NCBI GenBank assembly: GCA_037953625.1
Contig: CM075650.1
Location: forward strand, 148,767,206 to 148,831,205
Source of the DNA: Crotalaria pallida
Taxonomy: Eukaryota > Streptophyta > Magnoliopsida > Fabales > Fabaceae
Reading direction: 5' to 3'
Length of the DNA stretch: 64,000 nucleotides
The position numbers were made by a program, and so were the translations under genes. Below the pieces are notes generated by a model that was not told the origin of the DNA, searched no databases, and worked only from the letters and a program-made list of their open reading frames with translations. This document shows positions 12,333 to 23,398 of this stretch, piece by piece (the first letter of the stretch is position 1; every line of letters starts with the position of its first letter).

Positions 12333-12390
12333 TAACTTTCTTAATGCACTTGAAAGTTCACTTTAACTGCTTATATTTAAAGACGGAAAT

Positions 12391-13442
12391 GTTATTATAA
12401 CTTGTTCAAGCGCGCTAATACTATTTTCATCTTTAATGTAAGATCTTTTTGAGAGATTTGATGTCTATTAAGAAAAATAATTAATATTGTTAGTAAAACT
12501 GAAAATATAAACATTTGATATATATTTTTTTAAAACTATTCATATAACTCTTATTGAAATTCTAAAAAAGTGTTCAGTAAATAAGGATATTTGTGAAAAT
12601 AAGTAACTAAATGTTACTACTATTTGAAAGTGTAATGGGATCTTATAAATATGGAAAAAAAAATTTATAAATGGTCTTATATTAAAAGAATGATTAAGTA
12701 TTGCATAATGGAAAGAAGTTTTTAACAGTTAAGAAAAAACATAATTTAAAGTTTTCCTTTAGCTCTTTAAGATGGGATGCTTTTGTAAATTTTCAACCAA
12801 CCATTAGAGAGTTAGTCTTACAATTATTCCTGTGAAAAAGAGAAGAAGAAAAATTAATAAAATGAAAAAGAATTTATGAGGGAAAAGTATTAGTGTAACA
12901 AGTTTTTGGAGACATAGAACAATTGCTTGAATAGCTTTATATATACTTGGCCTTTGGCGTTCGTACGTTAAGAGTTTTATGGTATATAGTATTAATGCCA
13001 CCCCATTTATCTTTTCCATTTGTTTGTTTGTCTTCAACCTTTTTGTGTTTTGGAGTTTTAATTTTCGTCCACCCCAATCCGCTATAGCCTATAGCCTTTT
13101 AGGTAAGGTACTTTTAATATGAGAAAAGAGATGTCACCCATTTAGGGTTAAACTTATCCACTTAGAAAAACTTTCTAGTTTGAAAAGGTAGTGTTATAAA
13201 GTTGCATTGATATGATGATGAGCCGTTCTTATTGAATCAAAAGGAAAAGAAAAAATTGGTGAAAACGATTTTGATCGTTTTTGAATCAAAATCAATTTTA
13301 ATGACATTTGCTTTAGCCTACTGGGGTGGAATTTCTACATCAAGATAATTTTGTGGTGTCTTGAGGCTAAATGCTTAAATAGTAAGAGGAACTCGAAGCA
13401 ATAATGTGTGGAGCAAGGATTTTGCGACCTCACCCTTAAACA
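12391..13442. other. Intergenic, one decayed MITE
   Basis: 12417-12690 keeps phrases of the Stowaway-like family (AGATCTTTTTGAGAGA, GGATCTTATAAATA) without clear ends. Nothing else supported; the minus-strand frame at 12804-13037 has no recognisable domain. Confidence 0.4.
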
Positions 13443-13458
13443 ATATTATTTCATTTTT

Positions 13459-13646
13459 TTTTCCACAACCGGAGTGTCCACCGTCGATCGCAGTGACTAA
13501 TCTCCTCGCTGGCTTGTAGGCACCTCTAATGGGTGGGACAGGTGGCCCCGAGATTTAACGCTGCTGCATGCACAAGGCAGGATTCGAACACCTGACCTTG
13601 CTTAAGCGTGGATCAATCCCTACCACTGAACCACACGCTCGGGGTT
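13459..13646 (-). mobile_element. tRNA-like SINE, first family, with 16-bp target duplication
   Basis: The minus strand begins AACCCCGAGCGTGTGGTTC and has box A-like GTGGTTCAGTGGTAGG and box B-like GGTGTTCGAATCCTGCC, so it derives from a tRNA. The tail is an A-run (T-run on plus at 13453-13461). ATATTATTTCATTTTT repeats directly at 13443-13458 and 13647-13662. A second copy is at 16015-16202. Confidence 0.88.
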
Positions 13647-13662
13647 ATATTATTTCATTTTT

Positions 13663-14903
13663 AGATAATGCTATCTTTTTTTTTTTTGAACTAAATAATG
13701 CTATCTTATTGCAATGGTGAAAAACCAAAATTTCTCTTAAATAAAGCCTTAGCTTTTGTTTGGGATTTGGATTCTCTTCCTTTGTGGAGTAAGGTCCAAA
13801 AATGCAAGCCCATTTTGTTTATCACTTGTTAACTGATTGGGGTAAAATCCAGGGTAAGAAATCAGAGGGAGAATACATCAAGTGAGGAATATAGCCAAAG
13901 AGAGAAAGAGGAGCAAATATGTTTCTGGTTCAGCTTCATTCAAACAACATTTGCAGATTCATTAACCGTCAGATTCCATTCAAATTTGGAGACAAGGTTC
14001 GTGACGCTCTTCTCTTCATATGCAACAGTGAAATTCGCATTTGGCCCTATGTACAGTGAATTATTTAACTCGAATAGCAACAATGTTTATATGGATTTTC
14101 ATATTCATTGTTTGCTATTGTAACCTTTATTGGTTTAGTCTTGTTGGTTGGTTGTTAACATATGTTTATGCACTTGGTACTTGTACTTTGACTTGATCAT
14201 AGTGGAGTTTGTTTATTGGTCTTAAAGACTCATGGGTATTTTACTCTCCATTTGATAGGTTTTTCCCACATTAATATTTGATGTGTTCTTGTTGTTGGTT
14301 GTGTTGTTATTCTATATATTTGTTAGTTCCTACTAATAGGTTCTTGCAAGTGGCGAATTGGATTTTCGTATTATATTCCCAATAGTTCTTCCCTTTCCCT
14401 CACAAAATAGGGATATCTTGGGCTAACAGTTGGCAATCTGTTGGACCGAGTCCAGTTAATGAAGGCCACCTTCTCTTTGGTCCACAAGCAATGATTCAAT
14501 GAGCATGGATTACCATTGGAAAGTGGACATATGGTTTTTACATTCTTGCTTTTGACTGCTGAGCCCCAAAATCAGTGATTAGTATATTTTTTATGTGTAT
14601 CAAAGTTGATAAGTCGACAATTGAAAACTAATACATTTGAAGCATAAAAATAATTAAAATATGTTTTATATTTATTAACAATTTTTTTTTCATATACATA
14701 GCATAAATTGAATTCTTTACATCACTTTTCAAAAAATTAACTATCTATTGTACCTTATTGATTTTCTTTAACATTTTAGCAACCATGTTAAATAATGTCC
14801 AACTAAATTATGTAATTTTGTTGCAGAACTTCCATTTGCAATTTGCAAAGAGGGTCCCAAACCTTCTTCTTTTATTTTTAATTTTCTCTCTTTCTTAAAA
14901 ATA
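13663..14903. other. Intergenic, nothing firmly supported
   Basis: Contains a T-run at 13677-13688 and a possible isolated exon-like stretch from 13918 (ATG to a GT at about 13997) that I could not extend, so it is not called a gene. Confidence 0.4.
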
Positions 14904-15428
14904 GGCTTAAATATTTTTTTGTCTTTTATTTTATTTTTAGGTTTTAATTTGATCCTTTAACGTTAAAAAAGTCAATTTAGTACTCTATGCTTCTAACGTA
15001 TGTTAAATTCATCATTCTATCATGACAGTATTAGAATTTCATCGGAATACATTGATTTTACGATAATTTTCTTTTTAGATCAACAGAATCTGTATTTTGT
15101 CGCCAAAATTTGCAATTTTAAAACAAGAAAGACAAAAACATGGATGAAATTTTACCCTAAAAAAAGTGGAACAACATTGACATTTTACCAATCAAAGTAT
15201 TAAACACATTGGAAAACGTAGATCTAGACCAAATAATGTAGATTCAGGTGAACTAAAGAAGGAATATTATGCAAAATCAATATATTCTGATGAAAATCTA
15301 ACATTGTTATGGCGGAAGGATGAAATTGACAAACATTAGGAATATAGAGGGCGAAATTGACTTTTTTAAAGATAAAAGATTAAATTGGAACCTAAAAATA
15401 AGAAAAAGAATAAAAAAATATTTAAGCC
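14904..15428. mobile_element. Legume foldback MITE (GGCTTAAATA type)
   Basis: Ends GGCTTAAATATTTTTTTGTC and inverted AAAAAAATATTTAAGCC; arms continue inward through TTTAATTTGATCC / GATTAAATTGGAAC. Flanks TTAAAAATA and TAAAAAATG are an imperfect 9-bp duplication. The 67-residue frame inside is arm sequence. Confidence 0.75.
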
Positions 15429-15478
15429 TAAAAAATGAAAAAGTTGTCAACTAATGGTTGTAACAAAAAACATTTTTG

Positions 15479-15581
15479 GTCCGCATAAGACAGCCCAGTT
15501 GGTGGCTGCAGGGACACTTAGGATTTCCCCCTCCCTAGGTCATGGGTTCTAGTCCCAGACCTCCCATGTAAACAAAAAAAA
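15479..15581 (+). mobile_element. tRNA-like SINE, third family (short)
   Basis: Box A-like GACAGCCCAGTTGGTGGC and box B-like GGGTTCTAGTCCCAGACC, followed by an A-run. The sequence AAAAAACATTTTTG occurs at both ends (15465-15478 and through 15592), a target duplication. Another copy on the minus strand is at 20091-20200. Confidence 0.8.
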
Positions 15582-15818
15582 AAACATTTTTGTTGTACAA
15601 ATATCCTAATATCCTATAGCTAAGAGATAAACTCCCCAAACAAACAGGGATCCTTCAATTCCTCTCTAATAATTTTTCATACACATATGAATACTTGTAT
15701 GGAATTCAGAAAAACTAAGAGCTTCAAACTATATTCTACTAGGACCAATACACGTAGTTGAATCGTAATATTTTTTGGTATATATGTGTATGTATTTTAG
15801 GACTATTACTTCTTGTAA

Positions 15819-15822
<4 letters not shown>

Positions 15823-15868
<46 letters not shown>
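15823..15868. repeat. (TA)n microsatellite
   Basis: About 23 uninterrupted TA units. Confidence 0.95.
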
Positions 15869-15872
<4 letters not shown>

Positions 15873-16014
15873 TGATATCATTCAGCTTAATTATTGATTC
15901 AACAGGTTGTGTCAACTCAAGACGCTACAATGTTTCGGATGATTATTGAAGCTTAATTTAAAAAACATTGGTGGAAGACTGTAAAAAATGGAGATTAACA
16001 TAAGAAAAATGTTA

Positions 16015-16202
16015 ATCAAAGCGTGTGGTTTAATGGTATGGATTGATCCATGCTTAAATAATGTCAGGTGTATGAATTATGCCTTGTGCATGCAGCAGCG
16101 TTAAATCTCGGGGTCAGCTGTCCCACCTATTAGACGTATCTACAAACCAACGAGGAGATTAGTCATTGCGGTCGACAGTAGACACTTCGGTCTTGAAAAA
16201 AA
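16015..16202 (+). mobile_element. tRNA-like SINE, first family, with 13-bp target duplication
   Basis: Plus-strand copy of 13459-13646: GTGTGGTTTAATGGTATGG at the start, CTTGTGCATGCAGCAGCG and GAGGAGATTAGTCATTGCG inside, and an A-rich tail. AAGAAAAATGTTA flanks it at 16002-16014 and 16203-16215. Box B is mutated (GGTGTATGAATTATGCC). Confidence 0.85.
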
Positions 16203-16328
16203 AAGAAAAATGTTAGTAACAAATAATTTAAGGATATTGTTAAGCAATAAAAAGAGCATTTTTATATTGAAAAGTGATGCAATTAATATATTAAAAAGTA
16301 TTGAATCCTATTTTTCAATATTGATTTA

Positions 16329-16505
16329 CTTTTTTTTTCGCACCAAGGGTATTTTTCGATCGATAGCCGAAGATTAATCCCTTTCAAGCTGTAGAGATTA
16401 CCGAAGTGGATTTTGCCTCTACAGCAGGAATCGAACCCCTGATATTATGCTTAAGGAATTCCGTCATTTACCATCTGTGCTGAACCTCGTTGATACCTCG
16501 TTGAT
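16329..16505 (-). mobile_element. tRNA-like SINE, fourth family, with 11-bp target duplication
   Basis: On the minus strand: GAGGTTCAGCACAGATGG (box A-like), GGGGTTCGATTCCTGC (box B-like), and an A-tail. ATATTGATTTA repeats at 16318-16328 and 16506-16516. Confidence 0.82.
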
Positions 16506-16986
16506 ATATTGATTTAATTTACATCTTTTAGATGCTTAAACAATAACATTAAAACACTTGTTAACGTAACTTTTAATAGAAGAAAGTGGTTTTCTGGTAT
16601 CAATCACCAAGCAGATAGCTGTGAAAATGAAGGGCCAGTCATTTGTAACAACCACATTATTTTGCCGGACCCTTTTTACTGTTATGTATATTATATTTTT
16701 TAAAAAAAAATAAACAAGTGGTATACACACCTTCATTAGATAAATTGCATTGAAAAATAAATACATTAAATAAATTAATGATTCAATAAAAAAAACACAA
16801 ATGATTTTTTTAATCTCAACGACTCTTAAAAATATGAGTTTTAAGAAATAATATGTATTAAAAAGTAAAAAAAAAATATATATATTCTATGCTTTTCTAG
16901 AAAATATTACAATTTTTGAGTATTTATCCTCTTACACTAAAAACTCATAAATCAAATACACTGTTATTAGTAGTATAAATTATTTA

Positions 16987-17323
16987 GGCAAAACCATTAA
17001 ATTGGTTCTGTAAGTTATTTTTTAATTGCGATTCCGTTTCTTAACTTTTTTCGTTTCAAATAAGTTTTGAAGTTGTTGCTGTGTAACAAATTAGTTCTTT
17101 CCGTTAATTTTTTCCATTAAGTAATACGTGTCTCTCAACTATTTGTGTCACACATTAAAAAAAATGGTTTAATGGTTTTTTTTTAAATTCTTGGGGTGAC
17201 ACTTGTCACTTAATAGAAAAAATTAACGGAGATGAATGATTTGTTACACGGTAACAATTTTAGAACTTATTTAAAACAAAAAAAATTAAGTAACGAAATC
17301 GCGGCATAATTTAGGAGTTTTGC
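16987..17323. mobile_element. Foldback MITE
   Basis: Arms GGCAAAACCATTAAATTGG / AATTTAGGAGTTTTGCC and, further in, TTGCGATTCCGTTTCTTAAC / TTAAGTAACGAAATCGCGG. Flanking duplication is not clear. Confidence 0.7.
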
Positions 17324-17946
17324 CTATATTTATTAGTAGCTGATTTTACCGACAAACTCAACTTAGAGAGGAGTGTTTTCCATAAAGGATAGTGGGATAC
17401 TAACCCCAAAGTCCCAGCTGACGCAACATAATAATACCAATGAACAACACAACGGAAAATGAGAGTGGGACAAGATAGAAAACGTTGCAAAAACAAACTT
17501 GTCTAGCAAAAGCATAAAGCTTTTAAGTTTTAAACTTTAAACGACCCTTCCTCCTCTAGCCACCATCAACTTTAATCTCTAACAACCCATTGCTTTAGAA
17601 AGTATGAAGAGCTTGCTAATTAAAGGAGCCTCCTTAAGTAATCATCAAGAAGACGAAAAGCAAGTTAAACAAAGAAAAATAAGCGTGTGGAATTCTTATT
17701 GTAGCTCCTATAAATGGCACGAAAACTAAACAAGAAAAATGGTTACAATGGAAATCATGCTCTTTGAACCTTTGTATGTGACTAACTAGGAGAATTCAAT
17801 GAAAAATCTTGCATGGATTTTGCAAAAGCAGTGACCCTGGCTTATTGGCGTGGAGTGCGGACCACGGTCCTAGAGAAGGACGTGGACGCCGTTAGATGCA
17901 AGACCTAATCTCTATGTTTTAAAATAATTGTCATTTTACTAATATA
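17324..17946. other. Intergenic, nothing recognised
   Basis: No coding frame or element ends that I can support; it lies just outside the first Helitron terminus. Confidence 0.4.
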
Positions 17947-17980
17947 CTAGTGCTTGTACCTGTGCATCGCACGGGGTGAA
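17947..17980 (-). mobile_element. Helitron 3' terminus (hairpin + CTAG)
   Basis: Minus strand: CCCGTGCGATGCACAGG, able to fold with stem GTGC/GCAC plus outer CC/GG, then TACAAGCACTAG and a T. Helitrons end in CTRR about 10-12 nt after a short hairpin and insert before T, so all three criteria fit. The element extends to higher coordinates; its 5' end was not found. Confidence 0.7.
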
Positions 17981-18028
17981 ATCATTTAGAGTCATTATAA
18001 AATATACTCGGTATTTGGCTATTTATTA

Positions 18029-18377
18029 CTCCCTCCCTTTCATAATATTTGTCCTTTTAGCCTTTTTTCTTGTTTCATACTTTTTGTCCTTTTAGAATTT
18101 CAATAAATAAACATATTTTTCTTTCCAATTTTAACCTTTCATTCAATCATTTCATTCACTCCTCATTAATTATACTTTTATCATATCTCTCATCTCTAAA
18201 CCACTATACATTAATTAATGGACACACTTACTAATAAAAATTAAATACTACTACAATTTTCAACAAGGATTAAATAGGGACATTTTGGACAAACTATACA
18301 TAATACTTACAATAATTAATACTTTCTTAATCTGTGTGCCCAAGTCCAAAAGGACAAATATTATGAAACGGAGGGAG
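18029..18377. mobile_element. Stowaway-like MITE, 349 bp
   Basis: CTCCCTCCCTTTCATAATAT at the left, ATATTATGAAACGGAGGGAG at the right, TA on both sides. Confidence 0.87.
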
Positions 18378-18451
18378 TATAAAATTAAAACTTTAAAGAG
18401 CTTTGTGACTAATTTATTCTGGACTTTTTGAGGGTAACTCTCGGGAAAAAG

Positions 18452-18452
<1 letters not shown>

Positions 18453-18488
<36 letters not shown>
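18453..18488. repeat. (TA)n microsatellite followed by CA and GA runs
   Basis: TA run to 18488, then ACACACACA and GAGAGAGAGAG to about 18512. Confidence 0.9.
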
Positions 18489-18498
<10 letters not shown>

Positions 18499-18512
18499 TA
18501 TAGAGAGAGAGA

Positions 18513-20066
18513 GTGTGTATGTGTCTTACCTCCTGCGTCTGACCAAGATTCTGACGTTACTTGTCAGCAAAATTGGTCAGAATTGGTAGAAGGGATATAT
18601 GACAAACCCATAAGTAACTTCGGAGAGTCAGATATTGAAAAAATAAGAATACGGATATCTGGCAAAAGTATCCCAAACTTCAAAAACTTGTGACATAATA
18701 ATGTCTTTCTCTAATTAGAGTAGCACAATGATGAGTGACTGGACAGCCAGTCAGTCGCTAAGGACAAGAGATACAACAACTCTGGAGTCCATTTCCACCG
18801 ATAGATTGGAAATTCCCGCATCTTTGGCTATTCTTAAGCCCCAAAAAAGATCCCACAATCACAGAAGGGGTAAACCCCAAGTTACAAGAACATCCCTTAA
18901 GGAACAAACCTGTGGACAAAGATCTGCTATCCCAGAGCTTGTTCCAAAGCCCGTATCCACTACACAAATTTTAGAAAACTGAAAAATAACTTTCTCACTA
19001 TGATGACATTTTTATAATATTTAATGAAGTTTAATTGGTTAGAAACAGAGAAACAAGAAGTTTTGAGACAGAGGATCCCCATCCCAGACCTGTGGCATCC
19101 CGAAAAACTCCTTCACATGCCGCGCTGCGGGACGTGGGACGAACAGATCCACCAATTAACCAGAGGAGTTTCCCAAGCCACAGAAATTTCATGCTTTAAG
19201 TAATAACACAAAAATTGTTTTTTAACTAGGAAAGAAAAAGATAACAATATATGAGAGCGTTTTTCATTAATTTGTTATCATCATCATTATAGTGGCGTGC
19301 ATTTCTTTCAATGGTAAAAATGTATATAAAGATAATTTTGACAACTTTTTTTTAGATTTGTGGATTATAATTTTAAAAATGTAGATGAATAAATAAATAG
19401 AAAATAAATAAAACCGAATGAATCGAGTACAATCTGTTATTTGGGTCATTCTGAGATATTTAAGGACTGTTGGTGATCATTTCATTTAAAAAAAAAAATT
19501 CAAAACTAAAACAATGGGGCTAAAACAAAATAAGTCTAGTAAATAAAACGTAATTGGTTTCATTTTTTCCGTACTATTCAGGTCATGTAAAAAAGCTATG
19601 CATTCTATATAAAAAGCACACCTAAAAACCTATGCGTTCTACATTATTTTTTTAAAAAGATTATGAATTCTATATAAAATGCACAACTAAAAACCTTAGA
19701 CACAAACTCCTTTTTATAATACCGGCAATTATATAGATATTTGGGAGAATGTTGTGTTTTACTCTTTATACGTCATTTTTTTAGATATGTGGATGATGGA
19801 TATTTAAATCTAGATTATTTTTCTTAAATAATTTGATTATATAAATGTTGGTGGTGCAAATTTTCACAATAATGAAATACTTATAGAGTTATTTTAGTCA
19901 TTCTGGACAGACACTTTTGGTCCTTTCTTTTTTGGCGTTGTCAATTTTATTTGTTTAAATCTAGATTGGTTTTCTTGATAATTTTTGTTGCATAAATAAT
20001 TGGGGTGTAATTCATTCACGGGTTTAAAAACTTTAAAAATATTCACTTTTTAGATTTGTCGGCGAT
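18513..20066. other. Intergenic or Helitron filler, no gene supported
   Basis: An 84-codon frame at 18728-18982 starts with ATG but has no domain, introns or neighbours arguing for a gene. The rest is AT-rich with recurring phrases (TTCTATATAAAAAGCACA and TTCTATATAAAATGCACA near 19600 and 19670). Confidence 0.4.
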
Positions 20067-20090
20067 TGTTGGATAAGTTAAAGTTTTTTT

Positions 20091-20200
20091 TTTTTTTTTT
20101 TTTTGGTTTACATGAGAGGTCTGGGACTAGAACCCATGATCTGGGGAGGGGGAAATCCTAAATGTCCCTGCAGCCACCAACTGGGCTGTCTTACGCGGAC
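20091..20200 (-). mobile_element. tRNA-like SINE, third family, minus-strand copy
   Basis: Reverse complement of the 15.5-kb copy: GGGTTCTAGTCCCAGACC and CCAGTTGGTGGCTGCAGGG are shared. A long T-run at 20084-20104 is its A-tail. AAAGTTTTTT / AAAGTTTGTT flank it. Confidence 0.82.
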
Positions 20201-20307
20201 AAAGTTTGTTTTTTCTTTGTCGATGATTGTTATATAATTTAATGCAATTTATTCATGGTGTTGGATTCTTTTGAAAAATAATTTTGGTTATTCAGATTTG
20301 TGGATAA

Positions 20308-20345
20308 CTAGTACCATACCTATGCACGGCAAATAGGTTCGAACA
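20308..20345 (-). mobile_element. Helitron 3' terminus (hairpin + CTAG), candidate end of the large composite
   Basis: Minus strand: ACCTAT, loop TTGCCGTGC, ATAGGT, then ATGGTACTAG and T. The 6-bp stem, 9-nt loop and 10-nt spacer to CTAG fit a Helitron 3' end. Everything from here to about 52 kb is compatible with one element on the minus strand, but no 5' end was found, so the extent is inference. Confidence 0.72.
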
Positions 20346-20947
20346 GAATCATCATGAAGAATATTGGTAAAATTATTTATCATAATTTAAAAAAGAGGTA
20401 AAAATTGTAATTGATTATATAGGACAAAATGATACAAAAAAAAAACAAACAATACATAGTGCATATTTTGTATATAATAAACTAAAAATGGAATATTGTA
20501 AAATTTATATAATATAGCAATATATGCATTATCAAAGGGAATAGAAAGAATATTAATATTCTTCTTATAAGACCATAAATGTCGAAGTTAGAAAAATATA
20601 AACTATATCATTGGAAAACTTCAATAATTTACATGATTAATGTACAGTACATCTGATTATAAGTAAATATAAAAAATCATTAAGATGCAATTTATATATT
20701 GGGAATGAGAAGTAAAAGCTAATGAGATTAATTGTAATCAAAGAAATTAGCTTTAACAATGTGGAGGAATAAATTTCAATGTGTATTTCGACCAACTATA
20801 TATTCTGTACTTCAATTAATGATGATTAATCATAGACTTGAAGTACACCAAAATTAAAAAGACCTAAAATATAATAAAAGGATATAACATGAATAACCAA
20901 TAACAATAGACAAAATTAAAGTTTAAAATTCGTAAATAGCATTAAAA
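20312..20947. other. Helitron-internal AT-rich sequence, no gene
   Basis: Between the Helitron 3' terminus and the B3 gene; it should include the 3' UTR of that gene. No other signal. Confidence 0.4.
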
Positions 20948-21698
20948 TTAAAGCAGAATACGAAAAGATAACCAGTGTTCAGTCACAAAGTACAAAAAAA
21001 CCAGATAAAAAAAGGTTACGAAGTCCAAAAGCCACAGAAAATATAAGAAAATTAGAGACAAGTAAATTAAAAAAAAATCATCTTCATCATCGGTGTCCTC
21101 TTCCGATAACCACATTCCACCTTCATTGCTTCCATCTGTATCTTCATCATCAAACCAGTCCTCTTCAGAATCCCACATTTCATCTTCCTCGTCGGTGTCC
21201 TCGCTCTCCTCAAATTCAACCTCATCTTCACATTCATAAAGATACAATGGTGAATCAGGTCGAATGAGGTCATCCCACTGAGGAATTTCAACGCGGAATC
21301 TTTCTCCTCCAACATAACAAAAATGAACTTCCTGACCATCAACCAGACCATAACGATTCTGAATAATTGTCCACCCTTTGAATATTTGTTCACCAGCGTA
21401 GCAGATATGGAGGCGTATGACATCTGCATCTGGAAGATGACATGTCCAATATCCACCAGCTTCTTTCGACCATTTATTCAACCACTCCTTAGCAATATAA
21501 AAGATAGTCTGCGTATTTATAGATACAAACGGTGAAAAAATTATTAAACGATGCGTAAAGTAGTTTAGAAATAAAGAAGTCTTAGTTGAAAAAATTCGCA
21601 AAAACTAAAAAGTCACTATCACATACCTTCCTGGAGTCATTGATTACAATCTGACGGTATAAAGCTGGCAAGAAGTTGACGTTGTTTGCAAGAGCCAT
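20948..21698 (-). CDS. B3-domain protein with acidic tail, two exons
   Basis: Exon 1 is 21627-21698 (ATG GCT CTT..., MALANNVNFLPALYRQIVIN), ending AAG before GTATG; exon 2 starts at 21508 after CGCAG, phase 0. The ~100-residue N-terminal part matches a plant B3 DNA-binding fold: LP..Y...IVIND near the start, a central WL.KWSKEAGGYW block, and GWTIIQNRYGLVDGQEVHF ... RFRVEIP at the end. A run of Asp/Glu follows. The frame then continues with 40 hydrophobic residues to 20948, unusual for B3 proteins; a one-base change in the nine-T run at 21069-21077 would stop the protein right after the acidic tail, so the true end may be near 21068. Probably nuclear and DNA-binding. Minus orientation like the Helitron genes; it may be captured. 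Confidence 0.7.
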
Positions 21699-22560
21699 GG
21701 TGTTTCTGAAACAGATGAATTAAAAATGTAAATTGATTAGTTGATGAAGCAGATGATTAAATGATGGTTAGAGAACTATTGACGAAGATAAAAAGAAATT
21801 GGTAGAAACACTTAGAGTACGACTTTACCGTGTATTTCAAGAACCAATAGTTTAGTATTTGTTTATAACTGTTGTTATAATGTATTTCAGGGACTTAGTA
21901 TATATACTTCAGGCTAAATCGTCTGGAAAGGGAAACGTCGCTACAACTGAAGAGACACAGTTCTTTAGATTTCTGCATCGAAATTGGTTTTTAATTTATT
22001 AACATTTAATACCCCGAACAGTTGCATGGCTAAAGGTAGGTTGAGTTGCAGTAATTGTATCGGTTAGCGAGAGAGTAATTGTAGTGAATCCTATGGAAAA
22101 AACCGTTCAATGGACAAAATATATGAATGAAGCGCGGCTGACATGTTTATCATAATCTCATTTCCATATTGTATATGATGAAGCTACCTCTATTTAATTC
22201 AGAATACCTAAATATGAACTTTTTTATGATAATCATAAATAAGTTCTTTAATAATATAGAATTGACATAGTATGTTAAAAAAAATGCTTAATAAATTATA
22301 ATGGGATAATTTTATATCTCTTAGTTGATAATTTTATATAATTTTAATAAATTAACCATTTGCAAAAAAAAATTTGTTTATTAAATAAATTTTACAAAAA
22401 CATTATAAGAGTATACATTCTGCATTTTCTTTTATAAATCTGAGAAAAAGAAAACAAAATTGAATTGTCAGTGGGCTTAGGAAAGTAAGGCCCACTTTAT
22501 TGTAGTGGTGGAGGGAAGTTAAAAATTAGAACGGTTACATAAAAATTTGAAAGGAAATAC
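21699..22560. other. Region between divergent B3 gene and PF04195-like gene D
   Basis: Must carry the promoters of both genes. No element ends or coding frames supported. Confidence 0.4.
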
Positions 22561-23398
22561 TACACTGTACTTCCACATTCAGGGAACAATATATCAAAAA
22601 TCAGTAAAGATATTAATAGAAGGAATAATCTAGAAACCTAAGTTTCTCGTCAGTGTGGTGAAAGTAGAAAAGAATCAGAGGATTCGAGAAAACTGATATA
22701 GTTTTTGAGCTTTGGAGGTCATTTTCAAGGGTTTGAAAGAAAGCAGGATTGAAAATCTTGGATTCATTTCAACTTCGACATCAACCAGGTAAAAAATTAA
22801 CTTCACATCTTCAATATTTTTGTGTATGATTGACGAAATTTATACTGTCATCAAAAGCGATTAATATGTGTGTTTGGAAACATAATCAACAGAAATAAGA
22901 AAAGAAAAAAAAGGAAAAAAAAAATTCACTGATAATGAAGCGATTTAATTTTTTGCATTGTGTATTGAAAAAGAGTAACTGGTGAATTCGATGATATGGT
23001 AAAATTTAAAATCAATATCCTGATATTTATTGAAGCATGATCTTTGTTGGTTTCTATGATACGTTACTCCACTTTTTAAACCCCAAATTTGATTGATTAG
23101 ATGGGTACGAGAAGAGGGGATTAAAGCTTGGAGGGAATGAAAATTGTGAAATCATCGTTGATATAGAATGAAAATGAACTGCTATAGATTTAATTGAAAA
23201 ATAGAGGTAGATCCGTGCAGTATGGGCTTGCCGAGCAAGTGGGAGAAGGAGGTTAAGAAGGCATAAGAGAAGTACAACACAATCGATTGAGGTCCATGCC
23301 AAAGTTACCGAGGGATGGTACCTCAATTGATAAAGTACATAATTTAATTTATGGTTTATGCGTTGATACTGATCTCGATTTGCCTCCTTTTCCCAGGT

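Larger units (their letters stand above)
11289..12390. mobile_element. Host MITE interrupted by three younger MITEs
   Basis: Its own ends are CCTCCGTCTCTAAATATAAG at about 11290-11310 and CTTATATTTAAAGACGGAAA at about 12370-12389, an inverted pair. Between them the host pieces are 11289-11310, 11587-11646, 11924-12058 and 12335-12390; removing the three insertions leaves a roughly 270-bp MITE similar to 8667-8898. Confidence 0.8.

Noticed and set aside
13459..13646. A tRNA gene from the box A and box B match
   Set aside because: The stems do not fold into a cloverleaf; an A-tail and a 16-bp target duplication show it is a SINE. The same applies to the other tRNA-like hits.
13918..13997. Possible first exon (ATG TTT CTG GTT...) ending at a GT
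   Set aside because: No continuing exon could be found downstream, so a gene cannot be supported.
15758..15949. 63-codon ORF with an (IY)n stretch
   Set aside because: It is the translation of the TA microsatellite.
18728..18982. 84-codon plus-strand ORF beginning MMSDWTASQ
   Set aside because: No domain, no splice context, and the opposite strand is equally open. Kept only as an unassigned open frame.
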